Below are positions 1 through 9,283 of a stretch of 64,000 bases of DNA, one piece after another. The notes below the pieces were generated by a model. The model had not been told where the DNA came from, did no database searches, and saw only the letters and a program-made list of their open reading frames with translations. Within the stretch, counting starts at the first letter, position 1; the number at the start of each line of letters is the position of its first letter. The DNA comes from Novosphingobium sp. PhB57 (GTDB taxonomy: Bacteria > Pseudomonadota > Alphaproteobacteria > Sphingomonadales > Sphingomonadaceae), in contig NZ_SMBO01000004.1 of the NCBI RefSeq assembly GCF_004342985.1, forward strand, positions 496,001-560,000. Reading direction: 5' to 3'. The position numbers and the translations under genes were made by a program.

Positions 1-1055
1 ATGATCGAGAGCGGCGGCATGCGGCGCCCCGGCTTCACCTCGGGAAAGCGGGCGGCGTTGCGACCGGCGATGGTGCCTTCGGCCTGCGCCTCGTGCAGCA
101 CCGGGCGGCCATGCTCAGCGTCACCGGCGATGAAGATGGCCTGATCGCCGCACTGCATCGTCCGCGGATCGGTCTTCGGCGCGCCGTGCTTGTCGAGAGC
201 GAGGCCGGTGGTTTCCAGCCCCAGATCGGCAAGCTGCGGAGGGCGCCCCGCCGCGGCCAGGATATGGTCGAAAGTCGCATCCCCCCTGGACATTCCCGTC
301 CAGGACAAGCGGACCTGCTTGCCCGAGGCTTTCGCCGAGAGCTTCACGCCGAGATGGACGGCGAATTCGGCTTCCAGACATTGGCGCAGGCTTTGCGCGA
401 TTGCCTCGTCTTCCAGTCCGGCCAGGCTCTCGCCTTCATCGAACACGGCAACGTCCACTCCCAGCCGCGCCAGCGCCTGCGCCAGTTCGAGGCCCAGGGG
501 TCCCGCGCCGATCACGCCGACGGAGCCGGGCAGCGCCTCAAGCTCGAACAATGTCTCGTTCGTCAGCACGGCATGACCGACCTCGCTCAGGAAGTCGGGA
601 ACCGAGGGTCTGGCTCCCGCGGCGATCACGACGGCTTTCGCCGTGACGCTGGTGCCGTCGTCGATGGCCAGCTTGCCCGCACCGTCGAACCGGGCGCGTC
701 CCTTCAGTATCGTGCCCTTGGGCAGCTTCTCGAACTCGGCCTTCACGCCGGCCACGAACCCGTCCCGCAGCGCCCGCAGCCGCGCCATGACTGCGGCGCC
801 ATCCACGACAGGCTCCGCGCGGACGCCGAAGACTTGCGCGTGACGGGCCGCATGGGCCGCCTGGCCCGCGGCGATCAGAAGTTTCGAAGGCATGCACCCC
901 ACCGTGGTGCAGGTGGTGCCGGCAAAGGCCGGATCGATCAGCAGCGTGGCGGCGCCATTGGTCCGGGCCGCACGCTCGGCAGCAAGGCCCGCCGTGCCCG
1001 CGCCGATGATGGCGACATCGCAGGTCCGGTCAGTCATGCCGGGCCGCACCGCCAT
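1..1055 (-). CDS. FAD-dependent pyridine nucleotide-disulfide oxidoreductase, partial (3' end outside window)
   Basis: This is a class I flavoprotein disulfide reductase of the dihydrolipoamide dehydrogenase, glutathione reductase and mercuric reductase superfamily, probably cytosolic. Reading the minus strand from an ATG at 1055 (alternative ATG at 1037) gives about 351 residues with no stop before the window edge. Near the N-terminus is an FAD-binding GAGTAG motif. It is followed by the redox disulfide motif C49-TTVG-C54-MPSK, which has the family's C-x4-C spacing. An NAD(P)H-binding GAGPLG motif lies mid-protein and the second FAD motif (GDAD) towards the cut end. The C-terminal dimerisation domain, about 100 residues, lies outside the window. 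No lipoyl or mercury-binding partner is visible, so the substrate cannot be named. The gene is divergent from the kdp operon. Confidence 0.85.
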   Translation of the reverse strand, partial: MAVRPGMTDRTCDVAIIGAGTAGLAAERAARTNGAATLLIDPAFAGTTCTTVGCMPSKLLIAAGQAAHAARHAQVFGVRAEPVVDGAAVMARLRALRDGFVAGVKAEFEKLPKGTILKGRARFDGAGKLAIDDGTSVTAKAVVIAAGARPSVPDFLSEVGHAVLTNETLFELEALPGSVGVIGAGPLGLELAQALARLGVDVAVFDEGESLAGLEDEAIAQSLRQCLEAEFAVHLGVKLSAKASGKQVRLSWTGMSRGDATFDHILAAAGRPPQLADLGLETTGLALDKHGAPKTDPRTMQCGDQAIFIAGDAEHGRPVLHEAQAEGTIAGRNAARFPEVKPGRRMPPLSI

Positions 1056-1337
1056 GGCTGTTCCAGCGGGCCCTGCCGCCCGGCTGCCATATCTTCTTCA
1101 TCGCTGTCTCCTTTGCCTGGAACAACTCGCGAGGGCGCCAAGTGTTCGCGCCTTCCGCCGGGACTTGCGGCTCATGAAGCAGGCGGCCCAGGCAGCGGCC
1201 CCGTGCGGGCCATCATATGCAAATCCTATGCGACCGGCCCCAGCCTCGTCTCGAATGTTTACGGCGGGTGGGGCTAGCGGGGCTGCTGCAATCGCTTCCG
1301 CCGCACTGCGCGGCGATGGGCGTGCAGGAGCATCACC
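1056..1337. other. Intergenic region between the disulfide reductase and the kdp operon
   Basis: About 280 bases lie between two divergent transcription units, so promoters for both should be here. I see no convincing ORF or RNA gene. A short AT-richer patch around 1213-1225 stands out from the GC-rich background and would be a reasonable place for a KdpE site, but I cannot identify one by sequence. Confidence 0.4.
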
Positions 1338-1421
1338 ATGCAGGACATCCTCTGGATCGGCCTCTTCCTGACCTTGCTGGCGGCGAGCCTCGGCTACGCG
1401 GCGCTGTGCGACAGGGCGTGA
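1338..1421 (+). CDS. Small hydrophobic peptide (27 aa) preceding kdpF
   Basis: A 27-residue ORF starts at ATG 1338 and ends at TGA 1421. An AGGAG ribosome-binding site sits seven bases before the start. The peptide is a single predicted membrane helix (DILWIGLFLTLLAASLGYAA) with a short charged tail. It lies 13 bases before kdpF, another one-helix peptide of nearly the same size, and is probably co-transcribed with it. The spacing, the clean Shine-Dalgarno sequence and the helix make it a plausible real gene, perhaps a second small subunit or assembly factor of the Kdp pump. No function is established from sequence. Confidence 0.6.
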   Translation: MQDILWIGLFLTLLAASLGYAALCDRA

Positions 1422-1434
1422 GGAGCAGGCAGCC

Positions 1435-1524
1435 ATGACCATCGATCTCTGGCTGGGCGCGGGAACCGCGCTCGGTCTTCTCGTCTACCTCGTCGCCGTG
1501 CTCGCGCGGCCCGAACGCTTCTAG
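1435..1524 (+). CDS. kdpF: KdpF, small subunit of the high-affinity K+ ATPase
   Basis: This 29-residue one-helix membrane peptide starts with ATG 1435 behind an AGGAG sequence and ends with TAG 1524. The sequence, hydrophobic with a C-terminal ARPERF, is typical of KdpF (family knowledge: usually about 29 residues). It stabilises the KdpABC complex in the inner membrane. It lies 11 bases before kdpA in the expected kdpF-A-B-C-D-E order, which supports the call more than its short sequence does. Confidence 0.85.
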   Translation: MTIDLWLGAGTALGLLVYLVAVLARPERF

Positions 1525-1535
1525 GAGGCGATCCC

Positions 1536-3239
1536 ATGACTTATCAGGGATGGCTGCTGATCGCAGCTTTCGTCTGCCTGCTGCTGGCGCTCGTCCGGCC
1601 GATGGGCCTCTGGCTCTTCGCGCTCTACGAGGGCCGCCGTACCCCGCTCCACGCCGTGCTCGGCCCGGTCGAGAGCGGTTTCTACCGCCTCTCCGGCATC
1701 GATCCGCAGGAGGACCAGTCCTGGCGGCGCTACGCCGTGCACATGCTGATCTTCAACGCCGTGCTGCTCCTGCTGACTTATCTCGTGCTGCGGATGCAGG
1801 CGCTGCTGCCGCTCAACCCGCGCGGCCTTCCCGCCGTGGGCGAGCACCTCGCGTTCAACACGGCGGTCAGCTTCACCACCAACACCAACTGGCAGAGCTA
1901 CGCAGGCGAATCGACGATGTCGAACCTCAGCCAGATGCTGGGCCTGACACTGCACAACTTCCTATCCGCCGCCACCGGCATAGCGCTCGCCTTCGCGCTG
2001 TTCCGCGGCTTTGCCCGAAGGAGCGCAGCGGGCATCGGCAATTTCTGGGCCGACATGACGCGGGTGACGCTTTACCTGCTGCTGCCGCTCTGCGCCGTGC
2101 TGGCGCTGTTCTACATCGCCAGCGGCGTGCCGCAGACCCTGGCGGGATCGGTCGATATCACGACCCTGGAAGGCGTGAAGCAGACGCTGGCGCTCGGCCC
2201 CGTGGCGTCGCAGGAGGCGATCAAGATGCTGGGCACCAACGGCGGCGGCTTCTTCAACGCCAACTCGGCCCATCCCTTCGAGAACCCCTCGGCACTGACG
2301 AACCTGGTGCAGATGCTTTCGATCTTCGCGATCGGGGCCGGGCTGACTCACGCTTTCGGCAAGGCCGTGGGTGATGCGCGCCAGGGCTGGGCGATCCTGG
2401 CCGCGATGATGGCGCTGTTCCTGGCGGGCACGGCCGTGACGTACTGGCAGGAAGCCGCCGGCAACCCGGTGCTTCATCATCTCGGCCTCGGCGGCGGCAA
2501 CATGGAGGGCAAGGAAGTCCGCTTCGGCATCGCCGCTTCCGCGCTGTTCTCGGTTGTCACGACGGCGGCGAGCTGCGGCGCGGTCAATGCCATGCACGAC
2601 AGTTTCACCGCGCTCGGCGGGCTGGTGCCGCTGTTCAACATCCAGCTCGGCGAAGTCGTGGTCGGCGGCGTGGGCGCGGGGATCTACGGGTTCCTGCTGT
2701 TCGCGATCCTGGCCGTTTTCGTGGCGGGGCTGATGGTCGGGCGCACGCCGGAATATGTCGGCAAGAAGATCGAAAGCCGCGAGGTCAAGCTGGCGGTGCT
2801 GGCCATAGCCGTCCTGCCGCTCGTCATCCTGGGCTTCACCGCCCTCGCCTCGGTCCTGCCCGCCGGGCTGGCCGGACCGCTGAACAAGGGACCGCACGGA
2901 TTTTCCGAGATCCTCTATGCCTTCACCTCCGCGGTCGGCAACAACGGCTCCGCCTTCGCCGGGCTGACGGCCAATACGCCCTTCTATGACGGCATGCTGG
3001 GCATCGCCATGTGGATCGGCCGCTTCTTCATCATCATCCCGATGCTGGCCGTGGCAGGCAGCCTCGCCGCCCGCAGGCACACCCCGCCCACCGCGGGCAG
3101 CTTCCCCACCACCGGCCCGCTCTGGACCGGCCTGCTGATCGGCATCGTGCTGATCGTCGGCGGCCTGACCTTCCTGCCCGGCCTCGCCCTTGGCCCCGTT
3201 GCCGATCATCTCGCGATGATCCGCGGCCAGCTTTTCTGA
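1536..3239 (+). CDS. kdpA: KdpA, potassium-binding and translocating subunit
   Basis: KdpA is the channel-like subunit of the KdpFABC P-type ATPase in the inner membrane; it selects and conducts K+. The 567 residues match the family's usual length. All four selectivity-filter repeats can be seen in order: [36 protein letters not shown] and [12 protein letters not shown]. About ten hydrophobic membrane segments surround them. The ATG at 1536 follows a GGAGGCG ribosome-binding site that overlaps the end of kdpF. kdpB begins ten bases after the stop, so the structural genes are a single operon. Confidence 0.98.
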   Translation: MTYQGWLLIAAFVCLLLALVRPMGLWLFALYEGRRTPLHAVLGPVESGFYRLSGIDPQEDQSWRRYAVHMLIFNAVLLLLTYLVLRMQALLPLNPRGLPAVGEHLAFNTAVSFTTNTNWQSYAGESTMSNLSQMLGLTLHNFLSAATGIALAFALFRGFARRSAAGIGNFWADMTRVTLYLLLPLCAVLALFYIASGVPQTLAGSVDITTLEGVKQTLALGPVASQEAIKMLGTNGGGFFNANSAHPFENPSALTNLVQMLSIFAIGAGLTHAFGKAVGDARQGWAILAAMMALFLAGTAVTYWQEAAGNPVLHHLGLGGGNMEGKEVRFGIAASALFSVVTTAASCGAVNAMHDSFTALGGLVPLFNIQLGEVVVGGVGAGIYGFLLFAILAVFVAGLMVGRTPEYVGKKIESREVKLAVLAIAVLPLVILGFTALASVLPAGLAGPLNKGPHGFSEILYAFTSAVGNNGSAFAGLTANTPFYDGMLGIAMWIGRFFIIIPMLAVAGSLAARRHTPPTAGSFPTTGPLWTGLLIGIVLIVGGLTFLPGLALGPVADHLAMIRGQLF

Positions 3240-3249
3240 GGATCAACCC

Positions 3250-5298
3250 ATGGCTCGATCCGCCAAGACTTCCCTTTTCACCGCAGACCTGATCCTCCCC
3301 GCGATCGGCGATGCGTTCCGCAAGCTCGACCCGCGCGAACTGATCCGCAATCCGGTGATGTTCACCACTGCCGTCGTCGCCGTCCTGCTCACGATCCTGC
3401 TGATCGCCGGGCATGACGGACTGGCCGCCGGCTTCAAGATCCAGCTCGTGCTCTGGCTCTGGCTGACCGTGCTGTTCGGCACGTTTGCCGAGGCGCTGGC
3501 CGAAGGGCGCGGCAAGGCGCAGGCCGCGTCCCTGCGCGCCGCCAAGGCCGAACTGACCGCCCGGCGGCTGAAGGGAGACGGCCTCGGCGCGGACGACCGC
3601 TACGAGGAAGTGCCCGCCAGCGCCCTGCGGCGCGGCGACGTGGTACTGGTCCGGACCGGCGACCTCATCCCCTCCGACGGCGAAGTGATCGCGGGCGTCG
3701 CCTCGGTCAACGAAGCCGCCATCACCGGCGAGAGCGCCCCCGTCATCCGCGAGGCGGGCGGCGACCGCTCGGCCGTGACCGCCGGCACACGCGTGATCTC
3801 GGACGAGATCCGCGTGCGTGTCACCGTCCATCCCGGTCAGGGGTTCCTCGACCGCATGATCGCGCTGGTCGAAGGCGCGGAACGCCAGAAGACCCCCAAC
3901 GAGATCGCGCTGACCCTGCTGCTGGTGGGCCTGACCATCATCTTCCTGATCGCGGTGGGCACGATCCCGGGCTTTGCCAGCTATGCCGGCGGCACGGTGC
4001 CGGTGGCGATCCTGGCCGCCCTGCTCATCACCCTGATCCCCACCACCATCGCCGCGCTGCTTTCCGCCATCGGCATTGCGGGGATGGACCGTCTGGTGCG
4101 CTTCAACGTGCTCGCCAAGTCCGGCCGCGCGGTCGAGGCGGCGGGAGACATCGACGTGCTGCTGCTCGACAAGACGGGCACGATCACCGTGGGAGACCGC
4201 CAGGCCAGCGAGTTCCGCCCGGTCGGCGGCGCCACCATGGCCGAACTGGCCGAAGCCGCGCTGCTCGCCAGCCTGGCCGACGAGACGCCGGAAGGGCGGT
4301 CGATCGTCCTGCTCGCCCGCGAGACATGCGGACCTGGCCCGGACGCGCTGCCCGAAGGTGCGACCGTCATACCCTTCACGGCGCAGACCCGCATTTCCGG
4401 CATCGACACCGATGAACGCATGGTTCGCAAGGGCGCGGTCCAGGCGATCCTGCGCGCCCATCCCGAGGCCGCCGCCACCGCCGCCGCCACCGAATTGCGC
4501 CGCGTGACGGACGAGATCGGCCGGGCGGGCGGCACCCCGCTGGCCGTCGCTGCGAACGGCCGCCTGTTGGGCGCGATCTTCCTCAAGGACATCGTCAAGG
4601 CCGGCATCCGCGAACGCTTCGGCGAACTGCGCGCCATGGGCATCCGCACCGTCATGATCACCGGCGACAATCCCCTGACCGCCGCCGCGATCGCTGCCGA
4701 GGCCGGGGTGGACGACTTCCTGGCCGAGGCCACGCCGGAGGACAAGCTGGCGCTGATCCGCAAGGAACAGCAAGGCGGACGCCTGGTCGCCATGTGCGGA
4801 GACGGCACCAACGACGCACCCGCACTGGCGCAGGCGGACGTGGGCGTCGCCATGAACACCGGCACCCAGGCCGCGCGCGAGGCGGGCAACATGGTCGATC
4901 TCGACAGCGACCCCACCAAGCTGATCGAAGTCGTGGGCCTCGGCAAACAGCTGCTGATGACGCGCGGCGCCCTGACGACGTTCTCGGTCGCCAACGACGT
5001 CGCCAAGTACTTCGCGATCATTCCCGCCATGTTCGTGGCGCTCTATCCGGGGCTCGGCGTGCTCAACGTCATGCGCCTCGGCACCCCGGAAAGCGCGATC
5101 CTTTCGGCGATCGTCTTCAACGCCCTGATCATCCCCTGCCTGGTGCCGCTGGCGCTGCGGGGCGTGACGTATCGGCCGATGGGCGCCGGCCCGCTGCTGG
5201 CGCGCAACCTAGCGCTCTACGGGCTGGGCGGACTGATCGCGCCCTTCATCGGCATCAAGCTCATCGACATGGCCGTGAACGGCCTGGGCCTCGCCTGA
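3250..5298 (+). CDS. kdpB: KdpB, ATPase subunit of the K+ pump
   Basis: This P-type ATPase catalytic subunit (682 residues) hydrolyses ATP to drive K+ uptake through KdpA. The key elements are intact: the actuator TGES loop at 159-162, whose Ser162 is the inhibitory phosphorylation site described in E. coli; the phosphorylated Asp307 in DKTGT; the nucleotide-domain region; MITGDNP; and the hinge [16 protein letters not shown]. Numbering of Asp307 and Ser162 coincides with the E. coli protein. Membrane helices lie near residues 35-80, 220-275 and at the C-terminus. It is followed after 11 bases by kdpC. Confidence 0.98.
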   Translation: MARSAKTSLFTADLILPAIGDAFRKLDPRELIRNPVMFTTAVVAVLLTILLIAGHDGLAAGFKIQLVLWLWLTVLFGTFAEALAEGRGKAQAASLRAAKAELTARRLKGDGLGADDRYEEVPASALRRGDVVLVRTGDLIPSDGEVIAGVASVNEAAITGESAPVIREAGGDRSAVTAGTRVISDEIRVRVTVHPGQGFLDRMIALVEGAERQKTPNEIALTLLLVGLTIIFLIAVGTIPGFASYAGGTVPVAILAALLITLIPTTIAALLSAIGIAGMDRLVRFNVLAKSGRAVEAAGDIDVLLLDKTGTITVGDRQASEFRPVGGATMAELAEAALLASLADETPEGRSIVLLARETCGPGPDALPEGATVIPFTAQTRISGIDTDERMVRKGAVQAILRAHPEAAATAAATELRRVTDEIGRAGGTPLAVAANGRLLGAIFLKDIVKAGIRERFGELRAMGIRTVMITGDNPLTAAAIAAEAGVDDFLAEATPEDKLALIRKEQQGGRLVAMCGDGTNDAPALAQADVGVAMNTGTQAAREAGNMVDLDSDPTKLIEVVGLGKQLLMTRGALTTFSVANDVAKYFAIIPAMFVALYPGLGVLNVMRLGTPESAILSAIVFNALIIPCLVPLALRGVTYRPMGAGPLLARNLALYGLGGLIAPFIGIKLIDMAVNGLGLA

Positions 5299-5309
5299 GG
5301 AGACATGGA

Positions 5310-5900
5310 ATGAACCGGGATATCCTTTCGTCGCTGCGTCCGGCCCTCGTGATGACGGTGCTCTTCGCGCTGCTGCTGGGCCTCGCCTATCCGCTGGCCA
5401 TCACCGGACTGGGGCAGTTCCTGTTCCCCGCCCAGGCGGGCGGCAGCCTCATCGCGGAACGCGGCAGGATCGTCGGCTCCTCCGTGGTGGGGCAGGCCTT
5501 CGTTACCGAACGCTACTTCCACACCCGCCCCTCGGCAGCGGGCAAGGGCTACGACGGCCTTGCCTCCTCCGGATCGAACCTCGGCCCCGCCTCGCGCGTG
5601 CTGGCCGAGCGCGTGGGGGGCGACATTCACGCGCTGCAGACTGCGGCACCCGGTCGACCCGTTCCATCCGACCTGGTGACCACCTCCGCCTCGGGGCTCG
5701 ATCCCGACATCAGCCCCGAGGCGGCCTTTTACCAGGTGGACCGCGTCGCCCGCGTCCGCAATCTCGATCGCGCGGCCGTCGAGGCCCTGGTCGAACAGTC
5801 CGTGGAGCGGCCGATCCTGGGCTTTCTGGGCGAACCGCGCGTGAACGTCCTGATGCTCAATCGGCGGCTCGATGCCATCGGCCGCAAGCCCGTGCCGTGA
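5310..5900 (+). CDS. kdpC: KdpC, accessory subunit of the K+ ATPase
   Basis: This 196-residue protein has one N-terminal membrane helix (VMTVLFALLLGLAYPLAITGL) and a periplasmic domain with the family's YFHTRPSAAG, SSGSNLGP and D-I-S-P-EAA motifs. KdpC binds KdpA and promotes ATP use by KdpB. I chose the ATG at 5310, because MNRDILSSLRPA is the usual KdpC beginning; an ATG five bases upstream is out of frame. Its TGA overlaps the GTG start of kdpD, so kdpC and kdpD are translationally coupled. Confidence 0.97.
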   Translation: MNRDILSSLRPALVMTVLFALLLGLAYPLAITGLGQFLFPAQAGGSLIAERGRIVGSSVVGQAFVTERYFHTRPSAAGKGYDGLASSGSNLGPASRVLAERVGGDIHALQTAAPGRPVPSDLVTTSASGLDPDISPEAAFYQVDRVARVRNLDRAAVEALVEQSVERPILGFLGEPRVNVLMLNRRLDAIGRKPVP

Positions 5901-8542
5901 CCGAAGCCGATCGGCCTTCACCCGAAGCCCTCCTGCGCGCCGCGGCGCGGGAGGGACGCGGCCGCCTCAAGATCTTCCTCGGCGCCGCACCGGGAGTGGG
6001 CAAGACCTGGGAAATGCTCACCGAAGGCCGCCAGCGCCGGGAAGCCGGCGCCGACGTCATCGTGGGCGTGGCCGAAACCCATGGCCGGCGGGACACCGAG
6101 GCACTTCTGGGCGGCCACGAGATCATCCCCCGGCGGCAGGTCGATCACCGGGGCCATGCGCTGGACGAGATGGACCTCGACGCCATTCTCGAACGCTGCC
6201 CCGGCCTGGTGCTGGTCGACGAACTGGCGCACAGCAATGCGCCCGGAAGCCGCCATCCCAAGCGCTATCAGGACGTGGTGGAACTGCTCGACGCCGGGAT
6301 CGACGTCTATTCCACACTGAACATCCAGCACGTCGAGAGCCTGAACGACGTCGTCGCCTCCTTCACCCGCGTCCGCGTGCGCGAGACGGTGCCGGATTCG
6401 ATCCTCGAACAGGCCGAGATCGAAGTGGTGGACATTCCCCCGGACGAGTTGATCGAGCGGCTGCGGGACGGCAAGGTCTATATCCCGCATGAGGCGACGC
6501 GGGCGCTCGGCCACTTCTTCTCGAAATCCAACCTCACGGCCTTGCGCGAACTGGCTCTGCGCCGCGCGGCCCAGGCGGTCGACGCGCAGATGCTGGAGCA
6601 CCTGCGCGCCCATGCCCTCGCAGGCAGTTTCGCCGCGGGCGACCGGATCATGGTCGCCATCGGCGCGGATGCCCACGCGGCCGGGCTGGTTCGCGCGGGC
6701 AAGCGCCTGGCCGATGCGCTGAGGGCGCCCTGGAGCGCGGTCCATATCGAGACCCGGCGCGACCGCCAGTTCCGCGAGGAAGATCGCCGCCGGTTGGCCG
6801 AAGCACTGGCGCTGGCCTCCCGGCTTGGCGCGTCCACCGCCAGCATTCCGGCCGTCGGTGTAGTCGAAGGGCTGCGCGACTTCGCCCGGCAGGAACGCGC
6901 AACCCAGTTGGTGATCGGCCAGATCGTGACTGGTCAGATCATGACTGGCCAGATCCTGCCCGGAAAGTCTCACCGCTCCCACTGGCGCGTGCGGCCGCGC
7001 GGATCGGCGGTGGACCGTCTGCTGGGCAGCATCGGCGACGTGGCGATCCATGTCCTGCCGTTCGCGGCGGAGCCCGTCCCGCGAGGCCGGAGGGAGCGTG
7101 GCCCGCGCCGGCGCTGGGGGCCGCCGTCGCACTATCTCTGGTCCCTGCTCATGGTCGCCGCAGTGACCGCGGCCGGGCGGGTGCTCGTCGAAGTGCTCGA
7201 TCTTGGCAATATCGCGTTGCTGTTCCTGGTGCCGGTCATGTTCGCCGCCGCGACATTCGGCCTGCGCGCCGGACTGTTCACCGGGCTCGCGGCCAGCCTC
7301 GCCTACAATTTCTTCTTCCTGCCGCCCACCGGCACACTGACGGTCAGCAACCCGGAGAACGTCGTCTCCATCCTCGTCCTCCTGGGCGTGGCCTTTGCCA
7401 CCAGCCAGTTCGCAGCCCGCGTCCACGCGCAGGCGGAGCTTGCCGGATCGAGCGCGCGCCAGAACGCCGCGCTGGCCGGCTTCTCGCGCCGGCTCACCGC
7501 CGCGGCGACGCAGGAGGCGCTGCTCCAGGCGATCTGCGCGGAAGTCGCCCGGCTGCTCGACGTGAAGACGGTGCTGCTGCTCCCCACCCCCCAGGGCCCC
7601 GAGCTTCGCGCCGCCTTTCCGCCCGAGGACCGACTGGGGCAGATCGAGATCGCCGCCGCGCAGTGGGCGCTGGACAGGGGTTTGCCCGCCGGACGCGGCT
7701 CCGCCACGCTGACCGCATCGGACTGGCTGTTTCACCCGCTGCGCACCGCGCGCGGTGTCCTCGGCGTACTCGGGATCGCCCGGAGCGACGCCCGCGACCC
7801 GCTCCGGTCCGACCGACTGCCCCTGTTGATGAGCCTGCTCGACCAGGCCTCCATCGCCTTCGACCGCATGGCGCTGGAAACGGAGCATTCGCAGGCGCGC
7901 CGGATCGCCGCGCCGGACGGGCTGAACGCGGCGTTGGTTTCCGCGCTGGACCAGGATCTGCGCAGTCCCCTCTCGGCGATCGTCGCCGCGGCCCGGGACA
8001 TGAAGCGCCGTCCCTCGGCAGACCTGGCGGGCATCATCGAAACCGAGGCCGCCCGGCTCGACCGCCTGGCAGCGGCGCTCATCGATCTGGCCCGCCTGGA
8101 AACCGGCGCCCTGCCCGTGCAAGCCGAAGCGACGGACCTGTTCGGCGCCGTCGCGGATGCCTTGCACGAAACCCGCCGGTCACGGCAGGATTCCGCAGTG
8201 ACCATAGACATCGCGCCCGGCATGCCCCCCGTGCGGCTCGACCCGGTGCTTCTGCGCCATTGCCTCGTCATCCTGCTGAACAGCGCCGGCGGCGCCGCGG
8301 AACCGGAACTCATGATCCGCTGCCGCCGCCTGCCCGACGCGATCACGCTCTCGATAATCGGGGCCGCGCCCCAGCACGCCACCGGGTCCGCGCGCGTTCA
8401 GGGCATTGTGAAAGCCTTCGCCCGGGCTATGGATCTGTCGGTGGACGCGGCGGGCGATGACGCGGCCCCGGGCCCCGGCTTCACCATTCGCATTCCCGCA
8501 GCGCTGATCGGCGTGCCTCTCGATAGCAAGGACCTTCCATGA
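5897..8542 (+). CDS. kdpD: KdpD sensor protein with a degenerate kinase core
   Basis: KdpD normally senses K+ and ion status and phosphorylates KdpE. The 881-residue protein starts with GTG 5897 overlapping the kdpC stop. In order it has the N-terminal KdpD domain with Walker A GAAPGVGKT (near residue 31) and a Walker B-like LVLVDELAHSNAPG; a USP-like domain with a three-fold 15-base repeat; four membrane helices (about 410-500); a GAF-like domain; and the kinase region. The H-box reads LDQDLRSPLSAI: codon CAG (7952-7954, Gln686) stands where the family has the phosphoacceptor His. The ATPase part lacks a recognisable DxGxG motif and the GLGL motif and has only a poor N-box. The ORF is otherwise unbroken, so this looks like a maintained non-kinase form rather than a fresh pseudogene. 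It could still have phosphatase or ligand-sensing roles. Confidence 0.93.
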   Translation: MTEADRPSPEALLRAAAREGRGRLKIFLGAAPGVGKTWEMLTEGRQRREAGADVIVGVAETHGRRDTEALLGGHEIIPRRQVDHRGHALDEMDLDAILERCPGLVLVDELAHSNAPGSRHPKRYQDVVELLDAGIDVYSTLNIQHVESLNDVVASFTRVRVRETVPDSILEQAEIEVVDIPPDELIERLRDGKVYIPHEATRALGHFFSKSNLTALRELALRRAAQAVDAQMLEHLRAHALAGSFAAGDRIMVAIGADAHAAGLVRAGKRLADALRAPWSAVHIETRRDRQFREEDRRRLAEALALASRLGASTASIPAVGVVEGLRDFARQERATQLVIGQIVTGQIMTGQILPGKSHRSHWRVRPRGSAVDRLLGSIGDVAIHVLPFAAEPVPRGRRERGPRRRWGPPSHYLWSLLMVAAVTAAGRVLVEVLDLGNIALLFLVPVMFAAATFGLRAGLFTGLAASLAYNFFFLPPTGTLTVSNPENVVSILVLLGVAFATSQFAARVHAQAELAGSSARQNAALAGFSRRLTAAATQEALLQAICAEVARLLDVKTVLLLPTPQGPELRAAFPPEDRLGQIEIAAAQWALDRGLPAGRGSATLTASDWLFHPLRTARGVLGVLGIARSDARDPLRSDRLPLLMSLLDQASIAFDRMALETEHSQARRIAAPDGLNAALVSALDQDLRSPLSAIVAAARDMKRRPSADLAGIIETEAARLDRLAAALIDLARLETGALPVQAEATDLFGAVADALHETRRSRQDSAVTIDIAPGMPPVRLDPVLLRHCLVILLNSAGGAAEPELMIRCRRLPDAITLSIIGAAPQHATGSARVQGIVKAFARAMDLSVDAAGDDAAPGPGFTIRIPAALIGVPLDSKDLP
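6917..6961 (+). repeat. Three tandem 15-base units inside kdpD
   Basis: Three consecutive 15-base units begin GGCCAGATC, GGTCAGATC and GGCCAGATC and encode GQIVT-GQIMT-GQILP. The array is in frame and lies in the USP-like domain just before the GKSHRSHW segment, so it lengthens a loop without breaking the gene. Confidence 0.8.
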
Positions 8543-9237
8543 CGGCCCCGAAAGTCCTCATCGTCGACGACGAACCGCACATTCGCTCCCTCGTGCAGAG
8601 GGCCATGGCGGACGCGGACTATGCCGTGGTGGCGGCGGAAAACGCGCGCGAGGCGCTGGAACTGCTGGCGCAGGAGGAGCCGGACCTCGTCCTGCTCGAT
8701 CTCGGCCTGCCCGATCGCGATGGCCTGGAACTGGTGCCGCTGATCAAGCGGCATGGCGACAAGGCGCTCATCGTCATTTCGGCCCGCGACGCGGTAGAGG
8801 AAAAGGTCGCAGCGCTCGACCTTGGCGCCGACGACTATCTCACCAAGCCCTTCGACATCGCCGAACTGCTCGCCCGCGCGCGCGCGGCGCTGCGAGGCAG
8901 AATGACACGCGGCAGCGGGAACGGCCGCGTTCTCGTGATAGGCGATCTCTCTATCGACCTGGCCTCGCGCCGGATCGTGAAGGGCGGCCGCGAAGTCCGC
9001 CTGACCCCCAAGGAATATGCCGTGCTGTCCCAGCTCGCGGAATTCCCCGGCCGGGTCATCACCCATGACCGGATCATGGCACATGTCTGGCCCGACGCCG
9101 CAGAACGCCATGTCGAATACTTGCGCGTCCTGGTCCGGGCCTTGCGCCAGAAGCTGGAAACCGACCCCCAGCGCCCGCGGATCATCGGCAATGACGCAGG
9201 CATCGGCTACCGCCTGCGCCTTGCGGAAGACCTCTGA
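8539..9237 (+). CDS. kdpE: KdpE, OmpR-family response regulator
   Basis: KdpE is the DNA-binding response regulator that activates kdpFABC. The 232-residue protein has an intact receiver domain: acidic pair D10-D11, phosphorylatable Asp54 in LVLLDLGLPD, the Ser/Thr switch in VISAR and Lys103 in LTKPF. A winged-helix OmpR domain follows (RLTPKEYAVLSQLAEFPGRV...HVEYLRVLVRALRQKLE). Its ATG overlaps the kdpD TGA (ATGA), so it is co-translated. Because its KdpD partner lacks the phosphoacceptor His, the phosphate source for Asp54 is unclear; another kinase, acetyl phosphate or phosphorylation-independent action are possibilities. Confidence 0.97.
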   Translation: MTAPKVLIVDDEPHIRSLVQRAMADADYAVVAAENAREALELLAQEEPDLVLLDLGLPDRDGLELVPLIKRHGDKALIVISARDAVEEKVAALDLGADDYLTKPFDIAELLARARAALRGRMTRGSGNGRVLVIGDLSIDLASRRIVKGGREVRLTPKEYAVLSQLAEFPGRVITHDRIMAHVWPDAAERHVEYLRVLVRALRQKLETDPQRPRIIGNDAGIGYRLRLAEDL

Positions 9238-9283
9238 TACCGCGTTCCGCGTTCCTAGCCACTGGCCGCTCGCCACTCACCGC

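Noticed and set aside
3034..4773. 579-codon minus-strand frame across kdpA and kdpB
   Set aside because: It spans two unrelated genes on the other strand and has a low-complexity composition.
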